Below, piece after piece: positions 22,903 to 33,848 of a DNA stretch of 64,000 nt. Location: the NCBI GenBank assembly GCA_029204225.1, contig CM055100.1, positions 19,334,341 to 19,398,340 of the forward strand. The letters are read 5' to 3'. Within the stretch, counting starts at the first letter, position 1, and every line of letters starts with the position of its first letter. The notes beneath the pieces are model-generated. The model had not been told where the DNA came from. It did no database searches and saw nothing but the letters and a program-made list of their open reading frames with translations. Source of the DNA: Diphasiastrum complanatum. Lineage: Eukaryota; Streptophyta; Lycopodiopsida; Lycopodiales; Lycopodiaceae. The position numbers and the translations under genes are program-made.

Positions 22903-23129
22903 TAGGAAACGACGTGCTTTTGCTCCTCCTATGCTTGGCTTAGTTGGCATGTTCGTATTCTTTCTTGAAAGCGTTTCATCTTTTTGAATTTTGACATGTC
23001 CTTTATGGAGTCCTAGTTTTGATAAAACATATTCTAATCGAGAGATAGCTTCCTTTGCTAATGATGCTAGCTTAGTATTCCAAGCAAAAACTATATGAAG
23101 ATAAATGATCTTTTCTATTAATATAACTT
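22893..23129 (-). pseudogene. Exon of unrecognised gene, copy 2, stranded by copia insertion
   Basis: The minus strand reads IVFAWNTKLASLAKEAISRL, then VLSKLGLHKGHVKIQKDETL and PTKPSIGGAKARRFLSN. The segment at 31700-31510 (minus) carries a clear second version (LSKANLHKDHVKI, then LSIGESTTRKFLPN). The shared run ends at the same point in both. The rest of copy 2 lies at 29593-30780 beyond the copia element, so the gene was split by about 6 kb. Function unknown. Confidence 0.55.
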
Positions 23130-23403
23130 CTGCATGAAGAGTGCAAACATGCACATTTTTTAAGGGGATAGACAGCACAGGATTCCAGTTTGGATCGGCA
23201 TATTCTCTAGTAATTCATGTACTCCCAGTTACATCTTTTGTCATTTTCATGCAGTACAAGCAAGGATGTTTTGATGTAGCACCGTGAGAGACATTATACA
23301 TACATTTCAATGTTTTCAAATCATTTGGTAAGTGTCATTTAACATTGAAGTCTCCAACTCCTGGAACATTGAGAAGTCCTCCATCCATATAATCCTTGAT
23401 AAG

Positions 23404-23674
23404 TTAGAATTAGAGTTAGAATCACTATGTGATTGTAAGTGGGTCCAGTCAGTGGATAAGGATCAGTTGGTCTCGCCACGAGGCAAGTCGACGGGACACG
23501 CATCCCGCCAACGACAACCTGGGTCATGCATGGGTTGCCTGAGTGAACAACTATATGTACAATGTAATTTCATTTTGAGAAATACAGTTGCTATGTGAGC
23601 TTGCTGAGGAGAGTGATTTTCTGTCTGTGTTACTGTGTAGCATGATCTGTGTTCTTGTGCAAAGCAAATTCTAA
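23404..23674 (+). repeat. 5' LTR of copia element
   Basis: 271 bp, starts TTAGAATTAGAGTTAG and ends GCAAATTCTAA, followed after three bases by the tRNA-iMet PBS. Confidence 0.88.
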
Positions 23675-24976
23675 GTTGGTATCAGAGCCGTATAGGGAGT
23701 GTACACAGTACAGTGTCGCCGTTGAAGAGAGCTTCGGGAGAACTGTCTTCTGAGAGTTCGGGGTTTTACGGCGGGTTGAAGACGGAAAGAGAAGCACTGG
23801 TGCACGGTTTCTAATTTATAGAGGCTTGCTAAGCTCAGCAGAGGGATTATTAGCCTGTGCATAGCATCAGACAGGGAAAAATTTGGTGAAAAATTGACAA
23901 TTTCGAAGCCAGCTGAAAATTAAAACCGGACTTGGGGTTACGGTTTTTATACGTAACTGGTGATTTCTTCACTGTTTGTGCACCGTTTTGGATGTCGTAA
24001 GGATAGGAAGGAAGCTAATCACACTGTCAATCAGCCATGGAGATTTGTCAGAGATTTGTCTCCAGACAGTTAACCTAGCAGATTTGCGGTAAAAGGTGAA
24101 AAAGCCACTTTGTCAAGTTGAGCTAAAATCACCATTTCTCCATGGAATTTCCTGTTTGAATATTCTATAGTCATGGATTCAGTAGGGCAACCCTGCTCCA
24201 GGCCTCAGATCGTGCTCAAAACGATCCACATGAGAGCTTGATCCGATCTTTTTGAGGGAAGGGAGGCGTGGCCGCAGGCAGGGAAGTCACGGGCAGTTCG
24301 CGCACCCAACACGATGAAGAACTTAGTGTATTGAAGTTCTTAGCATATGCAGGAGTTTGGTTCGATGCCCAGATGTACTTTGAACCTGTAGATGAGGTGT
24401 CAAGTGAATCAACGGTCCAGAATCTGTGATGGGAGAAAAATTTGAACTACAAGATTTGGTTCAGCCATTGGATGAGCTTTAAACAGGGTCTTGAAGAATT
24501 GAAGTGAATTCTGGCCTTCAACTTCATTAAAAATTTTCATACTGAAAATTGAATTGGGTCCCTTCACAAGTGAAGAGTGAAGTTTCTTCAAAGTGAAGAA
24601 ACAGTTCAAAAGCTAGAAAAGTCCATATTTTTGGGTCCTTTGCCCGTTTTGACCCAAACGAAAGGCTATAACCTCCAAACGAAGGGCACCCAGACTGTAC
24701 CTGCAAGTACGGTACAACAAAACAGAGCGGTTACAGCAGAGAAAGTGTTCGGAGTACGCCAGAAGTAGTTTCACCATTCCACTGGGCACGTTGTTGGGAA
24801 TTGACGACTGAGTGCATTTCAGAAGGTGACGCCGATTTGGCTTTCAAATTGGTGGAAAAGCGGCGAGTGGCCTGGTAAGAAAAAAAAGTGCAGGTCATTA
24901 TTTTCAACTTCTGACATCACTGTTGGCCTCGACATACTATTCTTAGCCTAAGGCAGAAGTTTTAAGCAGTTTTGTG

Positions 24977-27900
24977 ATGGCAAACATGGGAGAGTCCATT
25001 TTGAGTGAAAGTAGCAAATTGGACAGGATTTCCAACTATGCAGTGTGGAAATTCAAAATGAAAAACATACTGATGGAGAAAGATGTGCGGGAAGTCGTCA
25101 CAGGTGATGAGAGAAGGCCGCCAAATGAAGCAGACATCAAAGTGTTCGACAAAAAGATGAGGAAAGCTTTGACCTTCATTAACTTGTCAGTGAAGGATCA
25201 TATCATTACCCACATTTGTGATGCTATTACACCCAGACATGCATGGGATGTGCTAAAGGAGCAGTTCGAGATGTCCAATTCGTCAAGAATCATGTTTTTG
25301 AAGTCAAAGTTGAATAGTGCCCGCATGGAACAAGGAGAGCACATTCAGACGTACATGACCAGAATCAAGACAATGAGAGATGAACTGCATTCTATTGGAG
25401 AATGCATACGTGATGTGGAGCTGGTGCATAATGCATTATGTGGCATTGCAGAACCCTATCAGATGTTTGTGAGCGGAATAGCATCAAGAGAAAGATTGCC
25501 AGCCTTTGACGAGCTCACAGGAATCTTGATGCAGGAAGAGCAACGACGAGAAATGGTGAAAGCTAGACGTCAAAATATTGATGATCAGGCACTTGCAACA
25601 CGCCAAAAACAAGGCAAGGGCAAGGGCAAGAAGAAGACTAAACAGCAATTTGCCAAGTCTCAGGAGGATGAGGGATCTTCCAGCAAAACTAAGAAGAAAG
25701 ACAAGTGCTTCCATTGTGGTAAAAAGGGCCACTGGAAAAGTAAATGTCGCAAATTCCTGGCGGAACAAAACAAGGGAAAACCAAAACAAGTAGGTAACCT
25801 TGTCGATGAGGGTGAAACTGAAGACTCTAGTATCTTCATATCTGCATTGTCATCTGATCAAGACGATCAAGCATGGTATATTGACTCAGGAGCCACAAGA
25901 TACATGACAGGTAACAAGAACTGGTTCAATAGTTTGAAGGCATTGGATAATGGAACATCTGTTTCACAAGCAAATGGTGAGGTGTGCATGATCAAGGGGA
26001 TAGGCACAGTTTCAATCCAACTGCCTGATGGCATAAGCAGGATGATCAGGGAGGTACTTTACGTACCAGGTTTAAAGAAAAAACTACTTTCTGTTGGAGT
26101 CATTACTGATCAAAAGTTGAAAGTAGAATTCGCCCATGATCGTTGCTTTGTGAAGGATGCGAACCAAAAGTTCAAAGTTATTGCGAATGGAGTAAGAGAG
26201 AACAATACAAAATTGTACAGGTTGAATGCCACAATCAAGGGGCAACATGGACTTGTATCATCCATTCCTTCACAAACTGAGTTGTGGCACAAGAGACTTG
26301 GTCACTTGAACTTGGGAAGCCTCAGTTTGATGAGAAAATTGGAGATGGTAACAGGACTGCCTACAATAGACGATCACTTGAAATCGATGTGCGAATCTTG
26401 TATATATGGGAAGCAGCATCGAGAGAAGTTCAATAAAGGGGGTGTTGCAAGAGCAAAGAACATCTTGGATTTAATCCACACAGATTTATACAGGCCCACG
26501 AGGACCATGTCCTTAGGAAAAGCCTTCCATTTCATGACCTTTATTGATGATATGTCACGTAAGACGTGGATCTACTTCTTGAAGAAGAAATCAGATGCTT
26601 TTGATAACTTCAAGAACTTCAAAAACTTGGTCGAAAATCAGACAGGTAAGAAGATCAAAGTCCTAAGATCAGATAGTGGAGGTGAGTATAAGTCTAATGA
26701 CTTCAATGATCTTTGTGATCAATGTGGGATTAAAAAACAATTTATGCAAGCTCATACTCTTGCTCTCAATGGTGTAGCTGAGCGCAAAAATCGTACGATT
26801 GTGGAAAGTGCCAGATCTATGCTAGCTGAGATAAAATTACCAAAAGATTTTTGGTCAGAAGCATGTAGCATGGCAGTCTATCTTCAAAATAGAAGTCCTA
26901 CCATTGCCATACCAAAAATTACACATGAGGAAGCATTCAAAAAGAAGAAGCCAAAGGTGAACCACTTGCAAATCTTTGGATGTAAGGCCTTTGTACATAT
27001 TCCTAAGGAAGAAAGATGTAAACTCGATGTAAAAGCTATCAAGTGCATATTCCTAGGATATGATGATCGCGTGAAGGGCTATAGATGTTTTGATCCAGTC
27101 GAAAACAAAATCCATATAGGTCGAGATGTTATCTTTGATGAATCCAAGATGTATGAAGACGAAGATGATGAGAAGATAGACACATCCAGTAGGAAAAATG
27201 GCATAGTGAGGATACCACCTGATGATGATCCATTCATTGACCTTCCGAGTGATGAACATGAGGATACATCTCAAGATACTACTACTCAACCTCAAGAAAT
27301 AGGTTGGAGAGGTAGGGATAAACCTCTTGGTGCAAGAAGGATTGAAATTGTAGGTGACAAACGCAAGGAGAAGGATGTACTATGGGATACATTTTTACCA
27401 GGAAGCCGATCATCTGACAGAAAGCTCCCTAAGTGGCGTGAGAGATTGATGGAGAGCCGCGATATAGATGACTTTTCAGGATCATCTAACCAGGGAGAGC
27501 TACAAACATCAACAAGAGAGAAGATACTACCTGAAAGGTATGAAGCAAATTATGCTCTGTTATCCAGCATTATTCAAAGCAAAGAACCTTCGACTTATGG
27601 TGAAGCGAAGGATGATGACATTTGGATCAAAGCCATGGGAGGAGAGATGGAGTCAATTGCTAAGCATAGGACATGGGACTTAGTAGAACCACTAGTTGGC
27701 AAGAAACCCATTGGTTGCAAATGGGTATATAGAACTAAGTACCATGCAGATGGAAGCATAACAAAGCACAAAGCAAGATTGGTAATCAAAGGGTACGCAC
27801 AAAATAAAGGCATTGACTATGAGGAGACCTTTGCGTCGGTGTGTAAGTGGAATACTCTATGTCTACTTATTGCTTTAGCTTCACATTTTGGTTGGCCTTT

Positions 27901-29116
27901 GTATCAGATGGATGTGAAATCTGCTTTTCTAAATGGTGAGTTAGAAGAAGAAGTGTTCATGGATCAACCTGAAGGCTTTGTAACGAAAGGATAGGAAAAT
28001 AAAGTATGTCGCTTGAAGAAAGCGCTTTATGGTCTTAAACAAGCACCACGTGCGTGGTATAGCAGGATTGATGCCTACTTTTGTTCAAAGGGGATGGTGA
28101 GAACACATTCTGATCCAAATCTATATGTCTTATGCTTTGATGGTATGGTTGCTTTGATTGCTCTTTATGTTGATGACTTGATTATTACGGGAAATAATCA
28201 AGAGATGATAGACATAATCAAGAAAGACCTCATGAAACAATTTGAGATGACGGATCTCAGCTTGATGCATTACTGCCTTGGAGTGGAAGTGTGGCAAAAA
28301 GGACATGAAGTGGGTTTAACACAGGTCAAATATGTCAAAGAGTTACTACACAGGTTTAGGTTACAGGATTGCAAACCAGTAAACACTCCTATTGAACCAG
28401 GTAAAAAGCTTTCTAAGCTTGATGAATCACAGTCATTTGATACTACGCTATATAGACAGTTAGTAGGGAGCTTGATTTACCTTACCACAACTAGACCAGA
28501 TATATGCTATGCTGTTGGCATTGTAAGTCAGTTTATGGCAGCACCTACAGAAACGCATTGGAAAGCAGCTAAACGCATTTTGCGTTATGTGAAAGGCACA
28601 TCAGAGTATGGCTTGATTTACAGGAAGCATGATGGTTTACCTGAGTTGTGTGGCTATGTGGATGCGGACTGGGGAGGTGACTATGATGATCGTAGATCCA
28701 CCACAGGATATATATTCCAGTTTTGTGGTAATTGCTTTTCCTGGTCTAGTAAGAAGCAAAGTACAATTGCTCTTTCCACCACAAAAACAGAGTATAAGGC
28801 AATGTGTAGTGCTGCACAAGAAGCTATATGGTTGAGACAAATCTTGGAAGAGATTGGCATGAAGCAGAAAAATCCCACAACTTTATATAGCGACAGTCAA
28901 AGTGGCATTCAGCTAGCAAAGAATCCAGTGTTCCATGCGAGAACTAAACACATTGAGATTCAATATCACTTCATACATGAAAGACTACTAAGTCGTGAAA
29001 TTCATGTTGTTCATTGTAGCACAGAAGAACAACTAGCTGATATTTTCACTAAGCCACTTACTGGAGAAAAGTTTGATAAGTTTAGATCAAAACTTTCTGT
29101 ATTTAAAGTTTGTTGA
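24977..29116 (+). pseudogene. Copia Gag-Pol, open except for one TAG
   Basis: The frame from ATG 24977 to TGA 29114-29116 is 1,380 codons including stops, with a single internal stop at codon 1006 (TAG 27992-27994). Order along the protein: Gag; CCHC knuckle CFHCGKKGHWKSKC from about residue 244; protease WYIDSGATRYMT with Asp 303; GAG-pre-integrase ELWHKRLGHLNLGSL; integrase with D503, D566 and E602, a canonical D-D35-E spacing; RT with DVKSAFLNGELEEEVFM before the stop and ALYGLKQAPRAWYSRID after it, YVDD from residue 1064; RNase H with DADWGGDYDDRRSTTGY and the end block EEQLADIFTKPL. The TAG probably replaced CAG. Domain order protease-integrase-RT-RNase H fixes it as copia. Confidence 0.93.
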
Positions 29117-29171
29117 CTTTAAAGCTATGTATATGACTGTATAAATAGTGACTCTACTTTAAGGGAGAGAG

Positions 29172-29442
29172 TTAGAATTAAAGTTAGAATCACTGTGTGA
29201 CTGTAAGTGGGTCCTGTCAGTGGATAAGGATCAGTTGGTCTCGCCACGAGGCAAGTCGACGGGACATGCGTCCCGCCAACGACAATCTGGTTCATGCATG
29301 GGTTGCCTGAGTGAACAATTATATGTACAGTGTAATTTCATTTTGAGAAATACAGTTGCTATGTGAGCTTGCTGAGGAGAGTGATTTTCTGCCTGTGTTA
29401 CTGTGTAGCATGATCTGTGTTCCTGTGCAAAGCAAATTCTAA
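29172..29442 (+). repeat. 3' LTR of copia element
   Basis: 271 bp and about 95-96% identical to the 5' LTR by hand count; preceded by a purine tract. Confidence 0.88.
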
Positions 29443-29592
29443 GTTGGTGATCCTAGGATAAGATATCCTTGAGAATATCCATGATAATATATCATGATCC
29501 TCTGTCAACACATGTCCAAAGAATTAATCAGACTTAGTTTACAATGTATTAATACTATTCAATGAATGTAATGTAATAATGAGGCTAGTTAC

Positions 29593-30780
29593 TTGAAACG
29601 CTGCCAACCACCATATGTCATTTTTAGACTGGACACTGAATCTGAAATCTTCTTGGTTCTCTGTTTGTGATAGAGCACCATTCATGAGAGTTATACTAAC
29701 CCTCTCCATCTTCTGCCCTTTCACAATTTCTGACTCATCTATCTTAAGTACTATGATTATTTTGTCATTCACCTTTTCATAGGTTATATCATAGAATGTG
29801 CAACAAGTAATTTAGATCAACAAATAAATTGTTTGATGAATTATAGAATATCGATTTTCCATCAGTTTCATACACCTCCTCAATATGAAATGAAGTTCCA
29901 GTGATCTTATGCATACCTATGTTTAATGTATCCCTCTCTTTCCTATTGTTCATCATGATACGCTCAGTGGATTTGCAATTCAATATTGTGCCCAATGACA
30001 TTCCTAGTGAAGCATTGTCTTTAATATTCCGAGGAGCTACTAATGCAGATCTGCAAAAAAAATAGATAGTTAACAGAATATCACCATAGTTGAAATTAAA
30101 TCCAAATGTCATTGAAAAACTTACAAAAATCAGAATATGCTTACTTGAATGCATAGATCCTTCTATTTCGATAACCTCCTTTTGAAAGCGTTTGAATATC
30201 CTTGCAACTTTGTCGCTTTCGCTTCTTACTTTCAGCCTTCTTCTTTGCCAAATCCACATCCTTCAATAATTGTACGTTTTCAATACGAATAGACTGTAAG
30301 ACTGATTGCATTTGCTCTAGTTTTGATTTGATATCGATTGTTATCTTCTGTAATGATTCATTATTTTTTTTAAATTGTTCATTTTCTTCTAACGTCTTTT
30401 GGAGATGACAATCTCTATTCTGACAATAAGAGGATATCCAAATCAACTCACCTTCTAAAAAGTGAATTTTATTCATATAAATTTGTTTTCCATGGTTTTG
30501 CAATCTTTCCCAATATCCTAGTAATCCACTATGCCCATTGCATATCCATGTAACTAAATGAGTTATTGAAGTGAATGTGGGATGTGTCAAAGTGCTTGGA
30601 TCTTGTGGATATAATGTTCCATCTATCCACAAATCCAAGTTTTTTTTCCCTTCTGCCCTGTAACGAGAACGATCCTTAGCAGATATTTGAATTCCTTTGC
30701 CTCCTCTTCTCTGCAAAGGTGCCAAATCAATAGAGATATCCACATGTAGATGATACAATGTCATCATCAAAATAATAATA
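29593..30780 (-). pseudogene. Unrecognised coiled-coil gene, copy 2 (two exons)
   Basis: Two minus-strand exons with good splice signals. The first (about 30780-30145, donor GTAAGC) reads LYHLHVDISIDLAPLQRRGG, KKNLDLWIDGTLYPQDP and SGLLGYWERLQNHGKQIYM, then a coiled coil (TLEENEQFKKNNESLQKI onward) ending in a lysine/arginine-rich patch SKKRKRQ. The second (30050-29593, acceptor TTTTTTGCAG, donor GTAACT) reads SALVAPRNIKDNASLGMSLG to NDIWWLAAF, with a frame break near 29815. The coiled coil and basic patch suggest a nuclear protein; beyond that I cannot assign function. The next exon lies beyond the copia element at 22893-23129. Confidence 0.5.
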
Positions 30781-31499
30781 GAGTAATCAGTTGCATCAAA
30801 GTAATATGACCAAATTCTATGAAGCAAAACAAAATACTCATCTTTGATTATATTATATACTATGTACGATCAATCCAATCTCCATGCTTGTATGCTTGAT
30901 TCAAATTTGGAAATGTTGCTCATTTTTTCATTCCAATAGGTAGTTGGCGCTCATATTTCCATTCTCGTGGAAGGAATGCATATGTAAACATTTTTCAATT
31001 TTTCCTGATTCGAATTTGGGGATGGCGGTCATATTCTAGATCCAGTGAAAATATTGGCCTTTTCGTAACCAATGGAGAGAATATTTTTGAATTTAGTCAA
31101 GTTATATTGCGAACTGTTAACAATTCTTAACTGTGACTATAGACACTGTGGTTAGATCATTGGGAGTTGGGGAGGCCTTGGGAGTGGTGTGGGCAAGCAA
31201 ATAAACAATATTGCTTTTTTTATTTTGATATTTTTCTATATCCTACATGGCATTCCTTAAAGGGTCTTTTTGATATTAAGAACTCCTCTGATGACCACAT
31301 GCACTTTGAACTGCATCAACATATTCACTGGTTGTTTTTTGTATCATTTGCACATCAACATTTCAAAATTGATCTTTTCTTGAATATTTCACCATGTTGT
31401 CAAGTTTTTTCAAACTTCCGCTTTGAGTAGCCAAGTAGAACCTTGTTTCTCAAAATCTTGAGTTGTAGCTATTATCTCTTTCCAAATTGAGTATTGAAT

Positions 31500-32575
31500 T
31501 TTGAATTTTAGATTTTTTTTGAAGTAATTTGGTAAAAATTTACGAGTTGTGGATTCTCCAATGCTCAGTCTGCATGGAATATTTTTCGATTGACCTAAGA
31601 GCTTCTCATCTTTTTTTAATTTTAACATGGTCTTTATGTAAGTTTGCTTTAGACAAAACATCTTCCAATATGTAAATGGCTTGCTTCAAAGAATACTATG
31701 GCTTAGTATTCCACACAAACAAAATGTGCATATATATCTAAAATTACATATGCTTTTGCGCATGGGTGAGGGACCCCATGCATCCTCCTCCCTCACTCGT
31801 TAGTTAACCAATGCAGCTCTACACAAAAACTATCATTTTCACAAAATAGTTAGTAAAGATCTAAAACACAATGTATTGATTGCAGCACATTGCTAAAATG
31901 CAAGTGGAAATAAATAAGTAATAGAACTAGTGATTGCATTAAATCAAAAAATTCCAATACAAATAAGCTAGAACTTACTTGAATGCACATATTCTTCTTT
32001 GTAGATGACCTCCTCTAGATGAAAGATCACAAATATCATTTTTTTGCTAACCTCTTTCTTTTATTACTTTTTGCCTTTTTACTTAGCAAGTCCATATCTT
32101 TAACGAAAGATAAATATGAAATACGAATGAATTGAAATACAACTTTCATCATTACTAGTTGTAAACCCAATGGGTTGGCTTTGTTGGTTAGCTTGCCATC
32201 CAAAGTTTCTTTGGTCCCAAGTTTGAGCCTCCCTTGGAAACCAAGAAGCATTACTAGTTGTAAAATCATGATTATGAAAAATATATTCTTTGCATTGAAT
32301 GTGCATTACCATAAGCTTTCAAATTTTCACAGTAACCTAAAAGATTACTTTTTTCATGGACATAAACTATCAATTGAGATATTGAACGAAAATCAGCATG
32401 TTCCAATAAATGTGGATCAAGGGGATATAATGTTCATGATGACCATAAATCTAAATGCTTTAGTTTTTCTTCCCTGTAATGGATCATAGTAGAAGTTGAT
32501 GATATCGATTCTTTTGAATTTCTTGTCCTAAGCGGAGCATATTTTGGTGAAAGATCCACATGAAGATCATAAAGC
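31500..32575 (-). pseudogene. Unrecognised coiled-coil gene, copy 1 (decayed duplicate)
   Basis: Upstream (minus strand) of copy 2 lies a diverged duplicate: LYDLHVDLSPKYAPLRTRN, LDLWSS then TLYPLDPHLLEHADF, LLGYCENLKAYGN, interrupted by a SINE at 32166-32248, and ending RRICAF at a donor near 31979, exactly as copy 2 ends RRIYAF. The exon matching 30050-29593 is missing. A last piece near 31700-31510 matches the 23129-22893 exon. Stops are frequent. The tandem order shows a local gene duplication that predates the copia, SINE and other insertions. Confidence 0.5.
32166..32248 (+). mobile_element. Short tRNA-like SINE with 16-bp target duplication
   Basis: An 83-bp unit contains a pol III A-box-like word (GTTGGTTAGC), a B-box-like word (AAGTTTGAGCCT) and ends GGAAACCAAGAAG. 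It is flanked by perfect direct repeats CATTACTAGTTGTAAA (32150-32165 and 32249-32264). A second copy of the family lies inverted at 62507-62591, also with a 16-bp duplication. tRNA-like head plus long target duplications identify LINE-mobilised retroposition. Confidence 0.85.
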
Positions 32576-33848
32576 TGTCATCAGTAAAAAATAATAATGA
32601 ACAATATGGTGACAAATGTTCATCTTTAAAGATGGTGGTAGCCATATCTTTGAAATGCTACTACTTTTTTGAATTTTTGAATGTTTCCAAATATTGTGAG
32701 AGAATAATATTTCAGTGCTTCAAAAATCAGACTTAAGTTTGGTTAAGCACCAGTCACATTTGATGTGACTAAAATAAGGTAGATTGTTTTGTGTTAAAGG
32801 TCGTGCAAAAAAATGTGAAAATTTGGCAAAATCTAGTTTGAGTATTTTGCATATCCTTGTACTTATGGAAATTTCACACGTGTGAAAAGTAGTCATAATC
32901 ATGTTAGATCTATGTTGAGTTAGGGGTACTTCAAATTTCGTAGACATCTATCCACATATTAGTAGGAGATAGGGCCAATATTGACTTTAGAGGCAAAATG
33001 GGCACGTACACATGTAAAGTCATGATTAAGTAGGATTTGATGTGGCTCGAGCTAGGTTAGGGCTTGTTACTTTTGTCATGATGAGGTTGGATGTGTGACA
33101 CTTCCCTATGTGTTGGCATGAGAGCTAATGACCAATCAAAAGCTAGAAATCCACCAAATTGGTCCAATCAAGTTTGAGGGTCAATATGTCACTAAGCCAA
33201 TCATATTTAGAGGAGAAAAAGAAGGGGTCCAATCATGTTTCACTCCACTTGACCTTTACTCGCTACTTATATGTGTCTTAGATCAATTCTATGTAAGTTT
33301 TTTGGAGTTAATGAGAGTTTCTACATTTTGAACATTTTTGGGTTTCTCTCTCTATTCGATTATTGGTACTTGGATTCTCTCTCTACCCGGAGCAAGGCTG
33401 TTTTGTAATTAGTTTTTTCCATCTCAAGTCTACACATGTGAATGTACTTTGGAAAGTGATATATGCATGTTTCATTGTGCTCTTGCCTTGCTTGTAAAAT
33501 GTTTTTAATCTCCACCGTAAATCCACAATGACAAATACCTAGTACATAATGATCACTAGGAGTGTGTGCGGAATCCGCGTATGTGTTGCAAAGCATTTCA
33601 AGAGGATTTCATGGGATTTGAAAGTCACTTGAGAAGGAGGTCCATAATTTTACATCCTTTTTGCCACCTCCTCAAAAGGGAGAATAAAATAGCTAGAAAG
33701 TCCATCATTCTCTCTCTCTTTCTCGTCCCGTCTTCTTCCAATACCTTCTTCCTCAGACGGGGTCCTCCTCCTATAACAGCAGCACCAGCAGCTGCGCTTG
33801 CGCAGAGCAGAATTTTGCAAGGAAGCGTCTCTCTCTGCCCTCACGCCA
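32576..33848. promoter_or_regulatory. 5' flank of the plastid-protein gene
   Basis: No gene. The last 300 bp include a CT-rich stretch (33710-33730, 33828-33838) and CCAAT words near 33100-33210. No clear TATA box could be placed with confidence, so the transcription start is not called. Confidence 0.3.

Larger units (their letters stand above)
23404..29442 (+). mobile_element. Nearly complete Ty1/copia LTR retrotransposon
   Basis: Two 271-bp LTRs (23404-23674 and 29172-29442) frame a PBS matching initiator methionine tRNA (TGGTATCAGAGCC, 23678-23690), a long leader, a Gag-Pol frame and a purine tract AAGGGAGAGAG just before the 3' LTR. By eye the LTRs differ at about 12 sites, mostly transitions. 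The LTR ends form a short inverted repeat, TTAGAATT...AATTCTAA, not the usual TG...CA. I could not find a matching target duplication. The element lies between exons of the unrecognised minus-strand gene copy 2. Confidence 0.9.

Noticed and set aside
25484-25793. Overlapping minus- and plus-frame ORFs in copia gag
   Set aside because: Shadows of the Gag-Pol frame.
32166-32248. Functional tRNA gene
   Set aside because: A and B boxes exist but no cloverleaf with a clear anticodon stem forms, and the 16-bp target duplications show a retroposed SINE.
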